Shown: positions 11,195 to 22,836, numbered from the stretch's first letter. The stretch is DNA of 64,000 nucleotides from Scortum barcoo (GCA_023238725.1 CM041531.1:3076602-3140601); one strand, 5' to 3'. Notes: generated by a model not told the origin, from the letters alone. Translations and numbers: made by a program.

Positions 11195-11694
11195 NNNNNN
11201 NNNNNNNNNNNNNNNNNNNNNNNNNNNNNNNNNNNNNNNNNNNNNNNNNNNNNNNNNNNNNNNNNNNNNNNNNNNNNNNNNNNNNNNNNNNNNNNNNNNN
11301 NNNNNNNNNNNNNNNNNNNNNNNNNNNNNNNNNNNNNNNNNNNNNNNNNNNNNNNNNNNNNNNNNNNNNNNNNNNNNNNNNNNNNNNNNNNNNNNNNNNN
11401 NNNNNNNNNNNNNNNNNNNNNNNNNNNNNNNNNNNNNNNNNNNNNNNNNNNNNNNNNNNNNNNNNNNNNNNNNNNNNNNNNNNNNNNNNNNNNNNNNNNN
11501 NNNNNNNNNNNNNNNNNNNNNNNNNNNNNNNNNNNNNNNNNNNNNNNNNNNNNNNNNNNNNNNNNNNNNNNNNNNNNNNNNNNNNNNNNNNNNNNNNNNN
11601 NNNNNNNNNNNNNNNNNNNNNNNNNNNNNNNNNNNNNNNNNNNNNNNNNNNNNNNNNNNNNNNNNNNNNNNNNNNNNNNNNNNNNNNNNNNNNN
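11195..11694. other. Assembly gap (500 N)
   Basis: Exactly 500 unknown bases separate the LINE from LRR block A. A round number suggests a placeholder of unknown true length. The join between the ERO1/LINE side and block A is therefore not proven contiguous. Confidence 0.98.
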
Positions 11695-12290
11695 TTATCA
11701 CAACAGTTTTAATTACAACATATAGCAGTATCTTACAATTATCAGTTATTATTACCTGAGGAAGGTTCTGCGAGGTGTCTTTACTGTCAGCATACGAACA
11801 TCCTCTGTCTTTAGACCCTTGATTTAGATGAATACAAACTGAGGAGGGCCTCCCTCTCCTAGGACAAACAGCCATGAAATAAATGTCAAGTGTACAGAAT
11901 AAATGAACAAAAATATGACCATATATACAATTTCCAGAAGTAAATTGAGGTATGTTCAGGTAGAAGTAGTAGTAGTACTCACAGTAGTCTTTAAATCGAG
12001 TATATAACTTTTGGGGTAGGTGCAGTGGCGAGCACCGTCAGATTCACAGCAAGAGGCTTCTTAGTTCGAACCCACCGGCTGGCTGGGGCCCTTCTGTGAG
12101 GAGTCTGCATGTTCTCTCTGTGCCTGTGTGGGTTTCTTCAGGTAATCTGGCTTCCTCCCACAATCCAAAGACATGCAGGTTTGGTTAATTAGTGACTCTA
12201 AAATTGCTACGTTGGTCTGAATATGAGTGGATGTCTGTCTCTATATGTCAGCCTTGTGATTGACTGGTGACAAGGTCTGGGTGTACCCTG
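11695..12290. repeat. Left edge of duplicated block A (paralogue of 50380-50935)
   Basis: From TTATCACAACAGTTTTAATT onward the sequence matches 50380-50935 with only small indels. It includes a short piece of the repeat family seen at 4526-5735 (11775-11870) and the SINE that follows. It marks the start of a segment shared by LRR blocks A and B. Confidence 0.8.
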
Positions 12291-12378
12291 CTTCTCGTCC
12301 CAATGCCAGCTAGGACAGGCTCCAGCACCCATGCGAGCCAGTGTGAGGATAAGTGGTATAGATGATGGATGGATGGAT
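12010..12378 (+). mobile_element. tRNA-derived SINE with GATG tail
   Basis: The 5' part has an A-box-like GTGGCGAGCACCG and a good B-box (AGTTCGAACCC), the internal RNA polymerase III promoter of a tRNA-derived SINE. The body has the phrases CCAAAGACATGCAGGTT and GGACAGGCTCCAGCACCCAT common to teleost SINEs. It ends in (GATG)n at 12363-12377. The block B copy at about 50685-50935 lacks the tail and is truncated. Confidence 0.65.
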
Positions 12379-12379
12379 A

Positions 12380-13532
12380 TAACTTTGGCTGTGGCAGTTA
12401 TGGGATGATGTTGAATGCTATCACAATAAGTTAATACCAGCAAACTTTAGATAGATGTGCTAATAAATAACATTAGCCAGTGTAAAGTCCTGCTCAGACA
12501 AAGACAGTTGCTGCAAAACCCCTGAATGTGCTGAACCAAGCTCATGAATTCAGTTTTTATTTTAAAGAGGGAAGTTGTGTTACATACTCACAGAGAGAAA
12601 CCTGCAGGTGTTTCTCTCTCTTGTTGATGTAAAGAAGAGTAGCAGCAGGAAATGCAGTTTCCACCAATAAGAGGTCTGATAAATATAAAAGAACTTCTTA
12701 GACTTTTTAAGAGATCCTCAACACAAAAAAGGTCAAGGATGTGGTGTAATGCTGAAACACTGATAACATCTCTGATCTCTGAATGATATTATGTTGAAAA
12801 TAATGAAACCAAAAAAAAAATAAAATTGGTTTGTTATGTGTTTGTGTGCTTAATTAGTTTTTTAGACAAAACTTTATGTTGTAATCTTTCATAAACATCA
12901 AAATATTTAATTATATTGATACATTTAATCATACCTATTTTCTCACTAATATGTATTAACCAGACAGCAGCAGCTAGCGAGCAAAGAGAGATCCCGAGTG
13001 AAATTGTTCACTGACTTGTAAAAATGGTTTTCAAATCAAGATGGTCTCTTTCTAACATTTTGCATTTTGGAGACAGACGTTGTGATCAGATCACACTGAC
13101 AGACTGTGGACATCATTAAGCACAAAATGTTTTCTCTCTTTTCATCTGAAGATCTTCAGATTAAAACAAAATAAAGAGTAACCCTTTAACTCAAATCATA
13201 TTTGTGCATCATTTTGAGACCTTACATCATCAGACAATAAACACATCCAAAAACCTGTTTAAAGATTATACAAAAAAAAAATTGATTAAGTTAAAAAAAA
13301 ATTCTGGCAATTATTTCATGCTTCAGGCTTTACAAGTTACAAGTTTGTGATGAAACTTGAGTGAGTGATGAAACTTATTTCTTTAATTTTGAACACAGTG
13401 ACATTAGATTAGATGAACCACTGATGTGAAAAGCAAAGGAATGTTAAACCTGTTTTGACATCAAATGCATGAAGTAAATACAAAGTTTTGTCTTTCATGA
13501 TAACATATTTTGTTATTTAACTATTATGACAG
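12380..13532. other. Intron-like AT-rich sequence
   Basis: No coding frame of interest was seen. The last part (from about 13290) aligns with 50945-51107 in block B, so it is intronic sequence of the duplicated NLR locus. Confidence 0.5.
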
Positions 13533-13710
13533 ACTTTCTGGCTGTTGGACTCGTCAGAGACTCACTGTGAAGTCTCTGGCCTCAGCTCTGAAGTCCAACC
13601 CCTCCCATCTGAGAGAGCTGGAGCTGAGTAAGAACAAGCTGCAGGATTCAGGAGTCAAGCTGCTGTCTGCTGGACTGGAGAGTCCAAACTGTAGAACTGG
13701 AGACTCTGAG
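13533..13710 (+). CDS. LRR exon 1 of block A (NLRC3-like), degenerate
   Basis: This is a leucine-rich-repeat exon of an NLRC3-like receptor. It is bounded by TTATGACAG before and GTCAGTTC after. The core is ALKSNPSHLRELELSKNKLQ then SGVKLLSAGLESPNC, the ribonuclease-inhibitor-type LRR used for ligand sensing in NLR proteins. The N-terminal part differs from the other exons (no LSEISC), and the 3' end reads CRTGDSE where the others read CRLQTLRS, so the length is 178 rather than 174 bp and the phase is lost. Its partner in block B is 51108-51283. Confidence 0.75.
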
Positions 13711-14962
13711 GTCAGTTCACTGACTGTACCTTATGTATTTATTTTTTTATTCAATTTAAATCTTTGCCTGATGTTTCAAATTTTTGGTTAATAAAATTTC
13801 AGGAATTGTCTGAGCACAGATTTGAAGAAATTTTCTGTCTTTCCAAATGGCTGAACAACTCGTAAAGTAACAAAAAGTAGAGAACTAAAGTGTTTGACAG
13901 GACAATTTTTCAGCTTCCACAGACTCACACTGTGATCTGATGATAGGAGATAAAGAGTTTGAGCTTCTGTTTAAACAGAGAGTAAAACAAATAAGAAAAA
14001 TAATACATGAATGCAACGGTCAGAAAAGGTGAAGTAAGGAGCTGTGATGATCTTCATGGTATCAGAAGCTGATGTGGCTGGTACAGAGTCAACCCACACA
14101 GCTGCTGTGGTGTGTATTAAACCAGAGCTAAGAGTAATAAACAGCAGTCTAACACGTCACAACAAAGCAGGATTCAAGGTCTGTTTGAGGAATTTGAAAA
14201 AATAAGCTGGAAAAGAAAACAGACTCTGTTGTAATTATGTCATAAGGTAAAGAAATCAAGTAAGTATTTAGTGTTTGACATTGTCTCCTTGTTGAGCTGC
14301 AGTGAAAGGAATAGCAACTTAATGAGAGAATTTGTTCTTAAAAAGTCTGTGACTTTTTGCTAGACACCCACTTGATTTAGCTAACACAAACTGCTGAAGC
14401 TTCATCTCAGTTTCAGCTGAGCTTATAAAGTCATTTCTTACAGTGTAGTTGTGTTAGGAAGGGAGCACTTCACACTCAGTAAGGACAGACGTGACTACTA
14501 CCACCAAAATCTCTTTTCAAGTACATATGACATGTGGCTGTTTGTTTAAAACGCATTTGAACTAATGTGGACCTCTAATATTAATGACATTTACCTGCTA
14601 AGGTACTAAAAAGTCAGAAGAGGTTCATGTAGTAAATGACATAATGAATAATTTTTAGTCCAACATGTTGTGATTTGATATTTGTCCTCTAATTCCAGAC
14701 TTGACTGAGATCAGCAGCTTGTTATTAATCTGTGCTTGACATGAATCAGTGTGTGAATGTTGTGGTGACATTTGGATGATGTCTGTAGAAGGCTGACATG
14801 ATGATGATCCACAATAACACAATGACAAAGTCTCTCTACTCAATTTATGGAAAAGCTCACTTGATCAGGACACAGTAATGTTGAAGCTGCACATTTAAAA
14901 CCTGAACACATCTGACTGGATTATAAATGGATTTTTATCTTCATCATTTATTCTTTATTCAG
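13711..14962. other. Intron between LRR exons 1 and 2
   Basis: Non-coding. From about 14040 it aligns with 58370-59290 in block B. The segment 13900-14000 marks the site where block B carries the endogenous retrovirus. Block A is uninterrupted here. Confidence 0.6.
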
Positions 14963-15138
14963 ATTGAGGAAGGCTGCAGTTTGTCAGAGATCAGCTGTGC
15001 TTCTCTGGCCTCAGCTCTGAAGTCCAACCCCTCCCATCTGAGAGAGCTGGAGCTGAGTAACAACAAGCTGCAGGATTCAGGAGTGAAGCTGCTGTGTGGT
15101 TTTCTGGAGAGTCCACACTGTAGACTGCAGACTCTGAG
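14963..15138 (+). CDS. LRR exon 2 of block A
   Basis: LRR exon with acceptor TTTATTCAG and donor GAG|GTCAG. It encodes LSEISCASLASALKSNPSHL, then RELELSNNKLQDSGVKLL and a CGFLESPHC tail. The 176-bp length is two more than the in-phase 174 bp because of an extra GG/AA near the start, so splicing to neighbours in the usual phase would shift the frame. Block B exon 59291-59467 is its positional partner. Confidence 0.8.
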
Positions 15139-16041
15139 GTCAGACACCATTTTTCCTTCTGTGCTGAGATTAATATGATGTGAAAGTTGTGCTGACACTA
15201 AACTGCAGACATAAGGCTGATATTATACTGATCCACACTGAGTATCTTCATGCTAAAGTCCATTTTCTTCTTCAGTGGTTTAGTCCATTGACTGTGGCAG
15301 AGCAATGTTGAGCTCAAGATTTAAAACCTGAATATAACAAGAAAAATCCTCCACTGGATAATTCACTCTGAACCTCTTCAACACCTGATTTTCATCTGAT
15401 ATTCACCAACATATCATGTTTCTAGATAAATTATCATGGGAAAAATACACAAATGTAATGAATACATACATAATCTCTATTTTAACTATCAGACAATCAC
15501 AATTCATATATTGCTTTATTCCAACATTGTTATGAAGCTATTGATGCTTACACTGACTGAGTAGTTTAAACCTGAAGATGCTTTGATTTTATGGCTCCTC
15601 TGTTCCTAAAATAAATTGTAGATGTCTTTTGTTCACATTTCTCCAAAATTCATCCTGACATATTTGGTTTCTTTGGAAACTTTGGGATCTTGAGTCCAAA
15701 CTTCAGTCAGTTTCTGTGAGTTTTTCTTTGTGTTTGTCTGCACAACATGAGTTAGTATAGATGGAGCCACTGGTGGAGCTGGCAGAGTTTAAGAGGTGAA
15801 GTCACTTCGTCTTTATTGAAGTAGCAGCACGTTGTCATTAATATTAATGAGAGCTCTTTTTCACTTTCTGTATTTGACAGTTTTGAAGCTGCATCCTGTT
15901 GGGTTCAAGGTGTTTGGAGATTTCCATTTTCTAAACTTCTACTTTCTAAGCCTTCTTCAGCTCTGAACGGATTATTAAACACTGAATGATTTCAAACAGG
16001 AACATTGTTTTCTAAAGTCACATCATTTATTCTTTATTCAG

Positions 16042-16216
16042 ATTGAGTGACTGCAGTTTGTCAGAGATCAGCTGTGCTTCTCTGGCCTCAGCTCTGAAGT
16101 CCAACCCCTCCCATCTGAGAGAGCTGGAGCTGAGTAACAACAAGCCTGCAGGATTCAGGAGTGAAGCTGCTGTGTGGTTTTCTGGAGAGTCCACACTGTA
16201 GACTGCAGACTCTGAG
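16042..16216 (+). CDS. LRR exon 3 of block A, one-base insertion
   Basis: Nearly identical in sequence to exon 2. An extra C in CAACAAGCCTGCAGG makes it 175 bp and breaks the frame after the LELSNN segment. The flanking introns (15140-16041 and 16217-17106) are near-copies of each other, showing that the repeating unit is intron plus exon, about 1.07 kb. No positional partner remains in block B. Confidence 0.78.
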
Positions 16217-17106
16217 GTCAGACACCATTTTTTCCTTCTGTGCTGAGATTAATATGATGTGAAAGTTGTGCTGACACTAAACTGCAGACATAAGGCTGGC
16301 TGATATTATACTGATCCACACTGAGTATCTTCATGCTAAAGTCCATTTTCTTCTTCAGTGGTTTAGTCCATTGACTGTGGCAGAGCAATGTTGAGCTCCA
16401 CATTTAAAACCTGAATATAACAAGAAAAATCCTCCACTGGATAATTCACTCTGAACCTCTTCAACACCTGATTTTTTATCTTACATTCACTGTCATGTTT
16501 CTAGATTGAATTATATGGGGAAAAAAATAGAGTCACTCAATCTCTATTTCAAATATATAACAAACATATTCAGTTTTTGCTTTTTCCAACATTGTTATGA
16601 AGCTATTTGATGCTTACACTGACTGAGTAGTTTAAACTGAAGATGCTTTGATTTTATGTCTCCTCTGTTCCTAAAATAAATATTGTAGATGTCTTTTGTT
16701 CACATTTCTCCAAAATTCATCCTGACATATTTGGTTTCTTTGGAAACTTTGGGATCTTGAGTCCAAACTTCAGTCAGTTTCTGTGAGTTTTTCTTTGTGT
16801 TTGTCTGCACAACATGAGTTAGTATAGATGGAGCCACTGGTGGAGCTGGCAGAGTTTAAGAGGTGAAGTCACTTCGTCTTTATTGAAGTAGCAGCACGTT
16901 GTCATTAATATTAATGAGAGCTCTTTTTCACTTTCTGTATTTGACAGTTTTGAAGCTGCATCCTGTTGGGTTCAGGTGTTTGGAGTTTCCATTTTCTAAA
17001 CTTCTACTTTCTAAACCTTCTTCAGCTCTGAACAGATTATTAAACACTGAATGATTTCAAACAGGAACATTGTTTTCTAAAGTCACATCATTTATTCTTT
17101 ATTCAG

Positions 17107-17282
17107 ATTGAAGTTGGCTGCAGTTTGTCAGAGATCAGCTGTGCTTCTCTGGCCTCAGCTCTGAAGTCCAACCCCTCCCATCTGAGAGAGCTGGAGCTGA
17201 GTAACAACAAGCTGCAGGATTCAGGAGTGAAGCTGCTGTGTGGTTTTCTGGAGAGTCCACACTGTAGACTGCAGACTCTGAG
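17107..17282 (+). CDS. LRR exon 4 of block A
   Basis: LRR exon with acceptor TTTATTCAG and donor GAG|GTCAGTTC. It encodes SLSEISCASLASALKSNP and the LELSNNKLQDSGVKLLCGF core. It is 176 bp, two bases longer than the in-phase length, from the segment AAGTTGGC near the start. The downstream intron begins GTCAGTTCACTGACTCTC, as in block B exon 60342-60515, its positional partner, which is in phase. Confidence 0.78.
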
Positions 17283-17309
17283 GTCAGTTCACTGACTCTC
17301 TGTTACTGA

Positions 17310-17537
17310 TCATTTCATTCATTCATTCATTCATTTTCTAAACCCGTAGAGGACACACAGGGTCTTATTTGTTTCATTAACATTGGGGCTAACAGACAGG
17401 GTAAAGAACCATTGAACCTAATTTGTCTTAACCTGGATTGTGGGGATTGGAAAGCGTACAGAAAGAACCCACGCAGGCACAAGGAGAACATAACTCCACC
17501 TACATCCATCTTAACTACTACACCACTGTGCCGCCCC
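17310..17537 (-). mobile_element. SINE-like insertion present only in block A
   Basis: The sequence starts with (ATTC)n and reads, on the minus strand, GGCGGCACAGTGGTGTAG, a tRNA-SINE-like 5' end. CCACGCAGGCACAAGGAGAA on the plus strand is the complement of common teleost SINE body wording. The equivalent site in block B (about 60540) has no insertion, so it arrived after the block duplication or was lost from B. Confidence 0.6.
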
Positions 17538-17627
17538 TGTTGTAACTATTTGTTTAATTAACACTTGAACCTAATTTATGTATACATAACTTACATCCAT
17601 CTTGAACTAAATTTAGTCTGCAGACGA

Positions 17628-18110
17628 GACAGAGGCAGAGTAGATGTTGGTGAACTGTCTTTATTGTTTATGGATAAAGCAGGCAGAAATAAGACGAGTA
17701 TTCACAGGAGAGGAACAAGGAAGGGACAAAGTTCAGGAGAGGACATTGATGATCAGACAAAGAACAAAGGAAGGGGACCGGTATATAAACTGTGGGGGAA
17801 AGGAAAGTGGAAACAGGTGAGGAGACTAAGAGGGGACAGGTGAAACTAATCAGGGCGGAGCTGAACAATCTAAGAAGAGAAACACACAAGGACAGGAAGT
17901 AAAGTGACAGACATGTGAGGAGAGAAAGGAATACAAAATAAAACAGGAAGTGAGCAGAACTGGAGCTGACAAATACAAGGACAGGAAACCAGGAACAACC
18001 AACACAGGACACAAGGAACGAGAGACAAGCAGGAACACAAGAACACAAGAACACAAGGCAGACAACACAAGAAAACAACAGGGCATGATGCAAAACCAGA
18101 ACAATGTTCA
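17628..18110 (-). repeat. Solo-LTR-like element, minus strand, shared by blocks A and B
   Basis: Read on the minus strand, the segment runs from about TGTTCTGGTTTTGCATCATG to CTGCCTCTGTCTCGTCTGCA. It contains a TATA-like GTTTATATACCGG and an AATAAA-like signal near its end. It resembles the clean solo LTR at 26327-26875, including the phrase TTTCACCTGTCCCC. A long minus-strand open frame (17668-18093) is Cys/Leu-rich low-complexity translation of this LTR, not a gene. The same element sits at 60630-61105, so it predates the duplication. Confidence 0.6.
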
Positions 18111-18621
18111 GTTTTGGTAAATGGTCACATCTGTATACAGAAAATCTTCTGAACTAGTATTTGTTTTAAATTGATCAAGTTCATTTCCTGAAGTAGAAAT
18201 AATCAGTTTTCTTTTCATTTCTATAGTTTATATGCTTTTTCACAAATAATGTCTGATCATTAATATTGATTCTTCAGAACACACACACACACACATCAAA
18301 GTATATTTCCAAATGCAGGTTTTTAAAGGATCAATACAGTATTGATCCTCTAATTCCAGACTTGACTGAGATCAGCAGCTTATTATTAATCTGTGCTTGA
18401 CATGAATCGGTGTGTGAATGTTGTGGTGACATTTGGATGATGTCTGTAGAAGGCTGACATGATGATGATCCACAATAACACAATGACAAAGTCTCTCTAC
18501 TCAATTTATGGAAAAGCTCATTGATCAGGACACAGTAATGTTGAGCTGCACATTTAAAACCTGAACACATCTGTCTGGATTATAAATGGATTTTTATCTA
18601 CATCATTTATTCTTTCTTCAG

Positions 18622-18795
18622 ATTGAACAGCTGCAATTTGTCAGAGATCAGCTGTGCTTCTCTGGCCTCAGCTCTGAAGTCCAACCCCTCCCATCTGAGA
18701 GAGCTGGAGCTGAGTGAAAACAAGCTGCAGGATTCAGGAGTGAAGCTGCTGTGTGGTTTTCTGGAGAGTCCACACTGTAGACTGCAGACTCTGAG
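18622..18795 (+). CDS. LRR exon 5 of block A, in phase
   Basis: LRR exon of exactly 174 bp, acceptor TTTCTTCAG and donor GAG|GTCAG. It encodes NLSEISCASLASALKSNPSH and LELSENKLQDSGVKLLCGF. Joined to a preceding exon ending in AG, the first base completes an Arg codon and the frame stays open. It is the only fully in-phase LRR exon of block A. Confidence 0.85.
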
Positions 18796-19385
18796 GTCAG
18801 ACACCATTTTTCCTTCTGTGCTGAGATTAATATGATGTGAAAGTTGTGGTGACACTAAACTGCAGACATAAGGCTGATATTATACTGATCCACACTGAGT
18901 ATCTTCATGCTAAAGTCCATTTTCTTCTTCAGTGGTTTAGTCCATTGACTGTGGCAGAGCAATGTTGAGCTCCACATTTAAAACCTGAATATAACAAGAA
19001 AAATCCTCCACTGGATAATTCACTCTTAACCTCTTCAACAAATGATTTTTTATCTTACATTCACCAAAATGTCATGTTTCTAGATTAATTATATGGGAAA
19101 AAAATAAATGTAATGAGTCACTCAATCTCTATTTCAAATATATAACAAACATATTCAGTTTTTGCTTTTTCCAACATTGTTATGAAGCTATATTTAAGAG
19201 GTGAAGTCTTCGACGAATGAATGAATTAATGATTTCATTGAAGCAGCACTGTTTTTTCTTTGGGTTTTTTCAACATTTTCTAAACAGGTTATACTTTCTA
19301 AACCTTCTTCAGGAACTGCTTTATTAAACACTGAATGATTCAAACTAGTTGTTTTCTAAAGTCACATAATTTATTCTTTATTCAG

Positions 19386-19558
19386 ATTGATGAACTGCAG
19401 TTTGTCAGAGATCAGCTGTGCTTCTCTGGCCTCAGCTCTGAAGTCCAACCCCTCCCATCTGAGAGAGCTGGAGCTGAGTGAAACAAGCTGCAGGATTCAG
19501 GAGTGAAGCTGCTGTCTGATCTTGTGGAGAGTCCACACTGTAGACTGCAGACTCTGAG
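19386..19558 (+). CDS. LRR exon 6 of block A (terminal type), one-base deletion
   Basis: This is the last LRR exon, distinguished by LLSDLVESPHCRLQTLRS in place of LLCGFLES. One base is missing in GAGTGAAACAAGCTG, making it 173 bp and shifting the frame after the LELSE segment. The downstream intron differs from the others and leads to the two small 3' exons. The 3' half matches block B exon 61627-61800. Confidence 0.8.
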
Positions 19559-20129
19559 GTCAGTCGGGGGTTCGACTCTGTTTGTGCTTTTTCAGCAGTA
19601 TTTAACAAAACACAGGGACTTTAATGTGTTACTCCCATGAGGTTTCCCTCCAGTTCACCTTCCACTGTGTGAGCACTCCAAACCAACCAGTAGGAGTTTC
19701 TCGATCAGCAACAAGGATGAGAACCCTCACAGCCAAATGTACAGAGGTTCCTCTGCTGCCAAATCAAGGTTCCTTTGTTGGGAGTAATCTAGTCTATCAC
19801 AACACATCAGTGATTTTACCCATTTAGTGCAGTTTCTCCTTTTGATAAATCTTTTGTTTCTTTTCTTCTCTGCATTCTTTCAATCTTCCACAAACAATAA
19901 AGTGCAAGCTGACAATGAAAATCAACATTTTACAGTCAGTTAAACATTTTTATTAGACATATGTGACTTTACATTCGAGAAATAAAGGTTGTTTGTGTCT
20001 GCAGTCAGTTGTAGTCTTTGTGGTGAAGATGTGATACGATGCAAAGCATTTCATCATTTGGCTTGTGTCGAGACTCTGAAGCTGGCTAAACTGGATCCAT
20101 AATTATTGGGATTTTCTTCCTCTCTACAG

Positions 20130-20159
20130 GGTCGATGGCAGGTCAGAGAGTTCTCACAC
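20130..20159 (+). CDS. Small 3' exon of the NLR gene, block A
   Basis: A 30-bp candidate exon lies between a strong acceptor (TCCTCTCTACAG) and the donor GTGAGTATTG. Its counterpart in block B (62371-62404) has the same flanking signals but is 34 bp long and differs internally. Conservation of the splice sites, rather than of the coding sequence, is the main support. Confidence 0.5.
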
Positions 20160-20386
20160 GTGAGTATTGAAACTGTGTCCTCCTTTTATTAAACTATTGT
20201 ACATAAAAATTTCATCTTAAAATGAACACATCCTCATTTACAACAAAATATTTCTTCAGTTCCTTTTATGTTAGAGCTGTAAATTCACATCAGTTTGAAA
20301 AATATTCAATAATTTAGCCTGCTAATTTTTCTCTCTCCATTCAAGTTTTCATTATTGTTCTTTCTCTTTGACTTCTCCTCCATCAG

Positions 20387-20448
20387 ATGAGGTTGATGTC
20401 AAACTGGATGTGAAAGAAAACCTGCCTGAAGATGACAAAAAGGTGTGA
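20387..20448 (+). CDS. Terminal acidic exon of the NLR gene, block A
   Basis: After the acceptor CTCCTCCATCAG a short exon encodes DEVDVKLDVKENLPEDDKKV and then a stop (TGA at 20446). It is acidic and has no known domain. The block B copy (62635-62696) is identical in coding sequence, whereas neighbouring intron bases differ, which hints at a real C-terminal exon following the LRRs. Confidence 0.55.
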
Positions 20449-20819
20449 GAGGAGCAGCTGCACAGTGTGAAGTCCTCCAGTATAAACCATGAGTGACTTC
20501 ACTTGGACATTTATTGAGGTTTCAACACTCAAAATGAGATTTAACGCAACAGAAATGACACTTAAAATATTGTATAATTTAAATGATTCATGTACAGTTT
20601 TTACTCTTTTGTACAGGAAATAAAAATGTAATTACTCAAATCAGCAAAGTAAGAAAACAGTTGTTGAAGAGAAGAAGTCACAGTGTGCTCTCTACTGTCC
20701 CTCATTACAGCTGAAGAAAAGCAGCAAACATTTTACTTTAACATGACCAAGAGGTGGCGCTGTAGCACACAAATAAATGAACTAAAAATGAACTAAATCA
20801 CTTCATTTTTTCTAAAATA

Positions 20820-21060
20820 CTTTATTTTGCATCCCAGTCCTTGTAGTTAATGTGAACGTGCACCAGTCCAAACTCTCATCAGACAGAGGACTGGAGTATC
20901 ACCTTCTCATTTGTTTCATTGCATCAACATTATCATTAATAATTGATCGTGCCTTTGAAGTGGTGGCTCCAACAACGAGGAACGTCCTTCATATTGACAG
21001 ACGTTCTGCAGTCTCTGCTGACGCCTTTAAAAAGCGGCTGAAGATGAATTTATGACTTTC
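20820..21060 (+). repeat. LINE ORF2 3' tail fragment, block A
   Basis: An open frame contains DRAFEVVAPTTRNVLHIDRR followed by SAVSADAFKKRLK. This is the degenerate form of the C-terminal block that ends many CR1/L2/Rex-type ORF2 proteins (RAF..AAP..WN.LP..IR....FK..LK). It is not a host gene. The paralogue is at 63060-63300. Confidence 0.65.
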
Positions 21061-22414
21061 TCCAGATTTGTGCCAATGGTTTATTTTTTATTGTGTTTTT
21101 TTCATTTGTTTGTTTGTCTTTATGATTTTTCTTTACTATTAACAAACTAAATCTAAAGCTTTTTGTGACCTCGCTCTGTGAAAGGAGATAAAGAAGAAGC
21201 TGATTCATTGTATGTTTGTAAGATTAATGGTCTTACTAGTAAAACAAAGCAAACCTCCATCTAAACATAATGTCATTCAAAATTCATAATAGTGGATAGT
21301 TAAACAAATATTTATTTTACAACCTAATTCACATTCATGACTGTAAAATAAATTTGTTTTGATTGGTTTGAATTGTACATAGAAAGAATAACTATATCAT
21401 CCCCCAAATAAGGTTAAAAATCATTATTATTGAATATTTAAATGTAGATTTATTTCATGTAAATTTTTGTCTTAAAAAGAAATCTCACAATCTCTTTCCA
21501 ACTAATTAATCTTGTTTCTAATAGATGTGCAATTTCTTGTTTTTCTGTGTTTTCAGTCCTAAAACAAATTAATATGCATTTTACATTTTGTTTTAGGTAT
21601 CTAATTACCTTTCATTTCTTCATTATATACTTTTACTAAATGATAAAATTAGGATCATCGGTATACTTTTGTGAAAACCAGTGATTTTGTTAATGTAGAT
21701 GAATGTGACAAATCTGTCAGTTTTTTAAAATTTATCACCAACAGGCAGAAAAAGTTTTGGTATATTTGTGATTAAAGAAAAATGTTCAACAAATGTCCAA
21801 TAAACAACTAAATGTGGAAGTTTGATTTCTCGAGATGTACCTGAAGGCACCATTAATGCACTGAAAACAAATGATAATTACTAAATAAAAATATATTCAT
21901 TTTATTCCCATACACTTCTTCATCTTAACACACTGCACGTTTCTTCTTTACATGAAATGAAAACTTCCTACAGTCGTCACATTTTGCATTTATCAGTAAA
22001 AATCAGTTTGCTTTACAAACAGCGCCCTCCTCAGGACGTCAGTGTAATCACAAAAACACTGAGAAGCTGGCCACTGTTCTGTCACGTCTCACAGTTCATG
22101 CATGAAAGTGATGTGAAATTATTTCATTCATTAAAGCAGGTTTTCATATAAAGAAACATGTTTGAAGATGCTGAGATTTATTTACAGTTTCACTCAACAA
22201 AACACTTTCAGCCACATGAGGAATAACAGGCACCTGGAAGAAGGTTCAAATATGACCTGAAGTCTGACTTGTCAAAACTCCACATTTCATCTTAATGAAA
22301 TGAAAAAGGACTTCATGTGAATGAAAGCTGATCTTTCTTCCTGCTGAACTCTGATGCTGATCTGAGAAGAGACATTTCAGCAGAATGGAGGCAGAAGAGT
22401 CCATCTCCACATCG
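21061..22414. other. AT-rich region, probably ERO1 3'UTR and downstream DNA
   Basis: No coding feature was recognised. The part near 22200-22414 lies directly downstream (minus strand) of the ERO1 stop codon and may be its 3'UTR. The part up to about 21900 is duplicated at 63300-64000. Confidence 0.4.
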
Positions 22415-22475
22415 TCAGCGCTCCTCTGCCAGCAGGGATCTGAAGTTCTTCAGCTCTCTGATGCTGGTGGAAATC
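22415..22475 (-). CDS. ero1: ERO1 terminal exon
   Basis: On the minus strand this exon encodes ISTSIRELKNFRSLLAEER and a stop (TGA at 22417-22415). It is the conserved C-terminal helix of ERO1 oxidases, which packs against the FAD domain. The base pair just upstream of the exon is TG (GCATG|ATTTCC) rather than the AG expected of an acceptor. The splice site therefore looks lost or mis-sequenced. With the exon at 22739-22836 it forms the 3' end of the gene whose middle exons are at 40570-41981. Confidence 0.8.
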
Positions 22476-22738
22476 ATGCAGGACATTTCACGAAGAGACA
22501 GTTATCTCTGAGGGGGGTGTACACATGTGTTATACAAAGAAAACAGCAACAGAAATGTCCAATATGTTCTCACTGCCATTAACACCAGTTATTCTGAGGA
22601 CATAAAAAAGCAGTTTTCATGTTATGTCCTGAAGTATTTAGGTAATCTTTGGCTCAGCTCTTTGGTCAGTGTTAAGGTTCAGATTAAGTTGAATTATTCT
22701 TAATTAAATCACTACAAGATGCCCACAGACTCTCCCAC

Positions 22739-22836
22739 CTTCCAAAGGCGTTGAGCAGGGACACGATCTACCTGTCGGCTGAGCTGGAAACTGGGTCGCT
22801 GGACGCTGGACGTGGACAGAGCTTCAATCTGTCGCT
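22739..22836 (-). CDS. ero1: ERO1 penultimate exon, one-base insertion
   Basis: Minus-strand exon between the acceptor TTTGTTTTCAG and the donor GTGGGAGAG. It encodes ERQIEALSTSSVQRPSFQLS followed by the conserved RQEIVSLLNAFGR block of ERO1. The latter is readable only if one extra T in CGACAGGTAGATC is skipped. The exon precedes the C-terminal exon at 22475-22415 by about 260 bp, as expected for the family. The next upstream ERO1 exon is 17.7 kb away at 40570-40677. Confidence 0.82.

Noticed and set aside
11099..11875. Long open frames across the N gap on both strands
   Set aside because: They consist of unknown bases and have no meaning.
14655..14843. Minus-strand frame repeated at 18331-18570, 58909-59145 and 61336-61575
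   Set aside because: It lies in the repeated LRR intron unit. Its repetition comes from unit duplication, and its sequence varies by indels without keeping the frame.
17668..18093. 141-residue Cys/Leu-rich minus-strand frame, with similar ones at 60675-61109 and 26298-26797
   Set aside because: They are translations of pyrimidine-biased solo-LTR sequence with TATA and polyadenylation signals. There is no domain, and all three phases stay open equally well.
20852..21055. Conserved 67-residue frame repeated at 63098-63301
   Set aside because: Its preservation reflects the block duplication. The motif is the tail of LINE ORF2, not a host protein.
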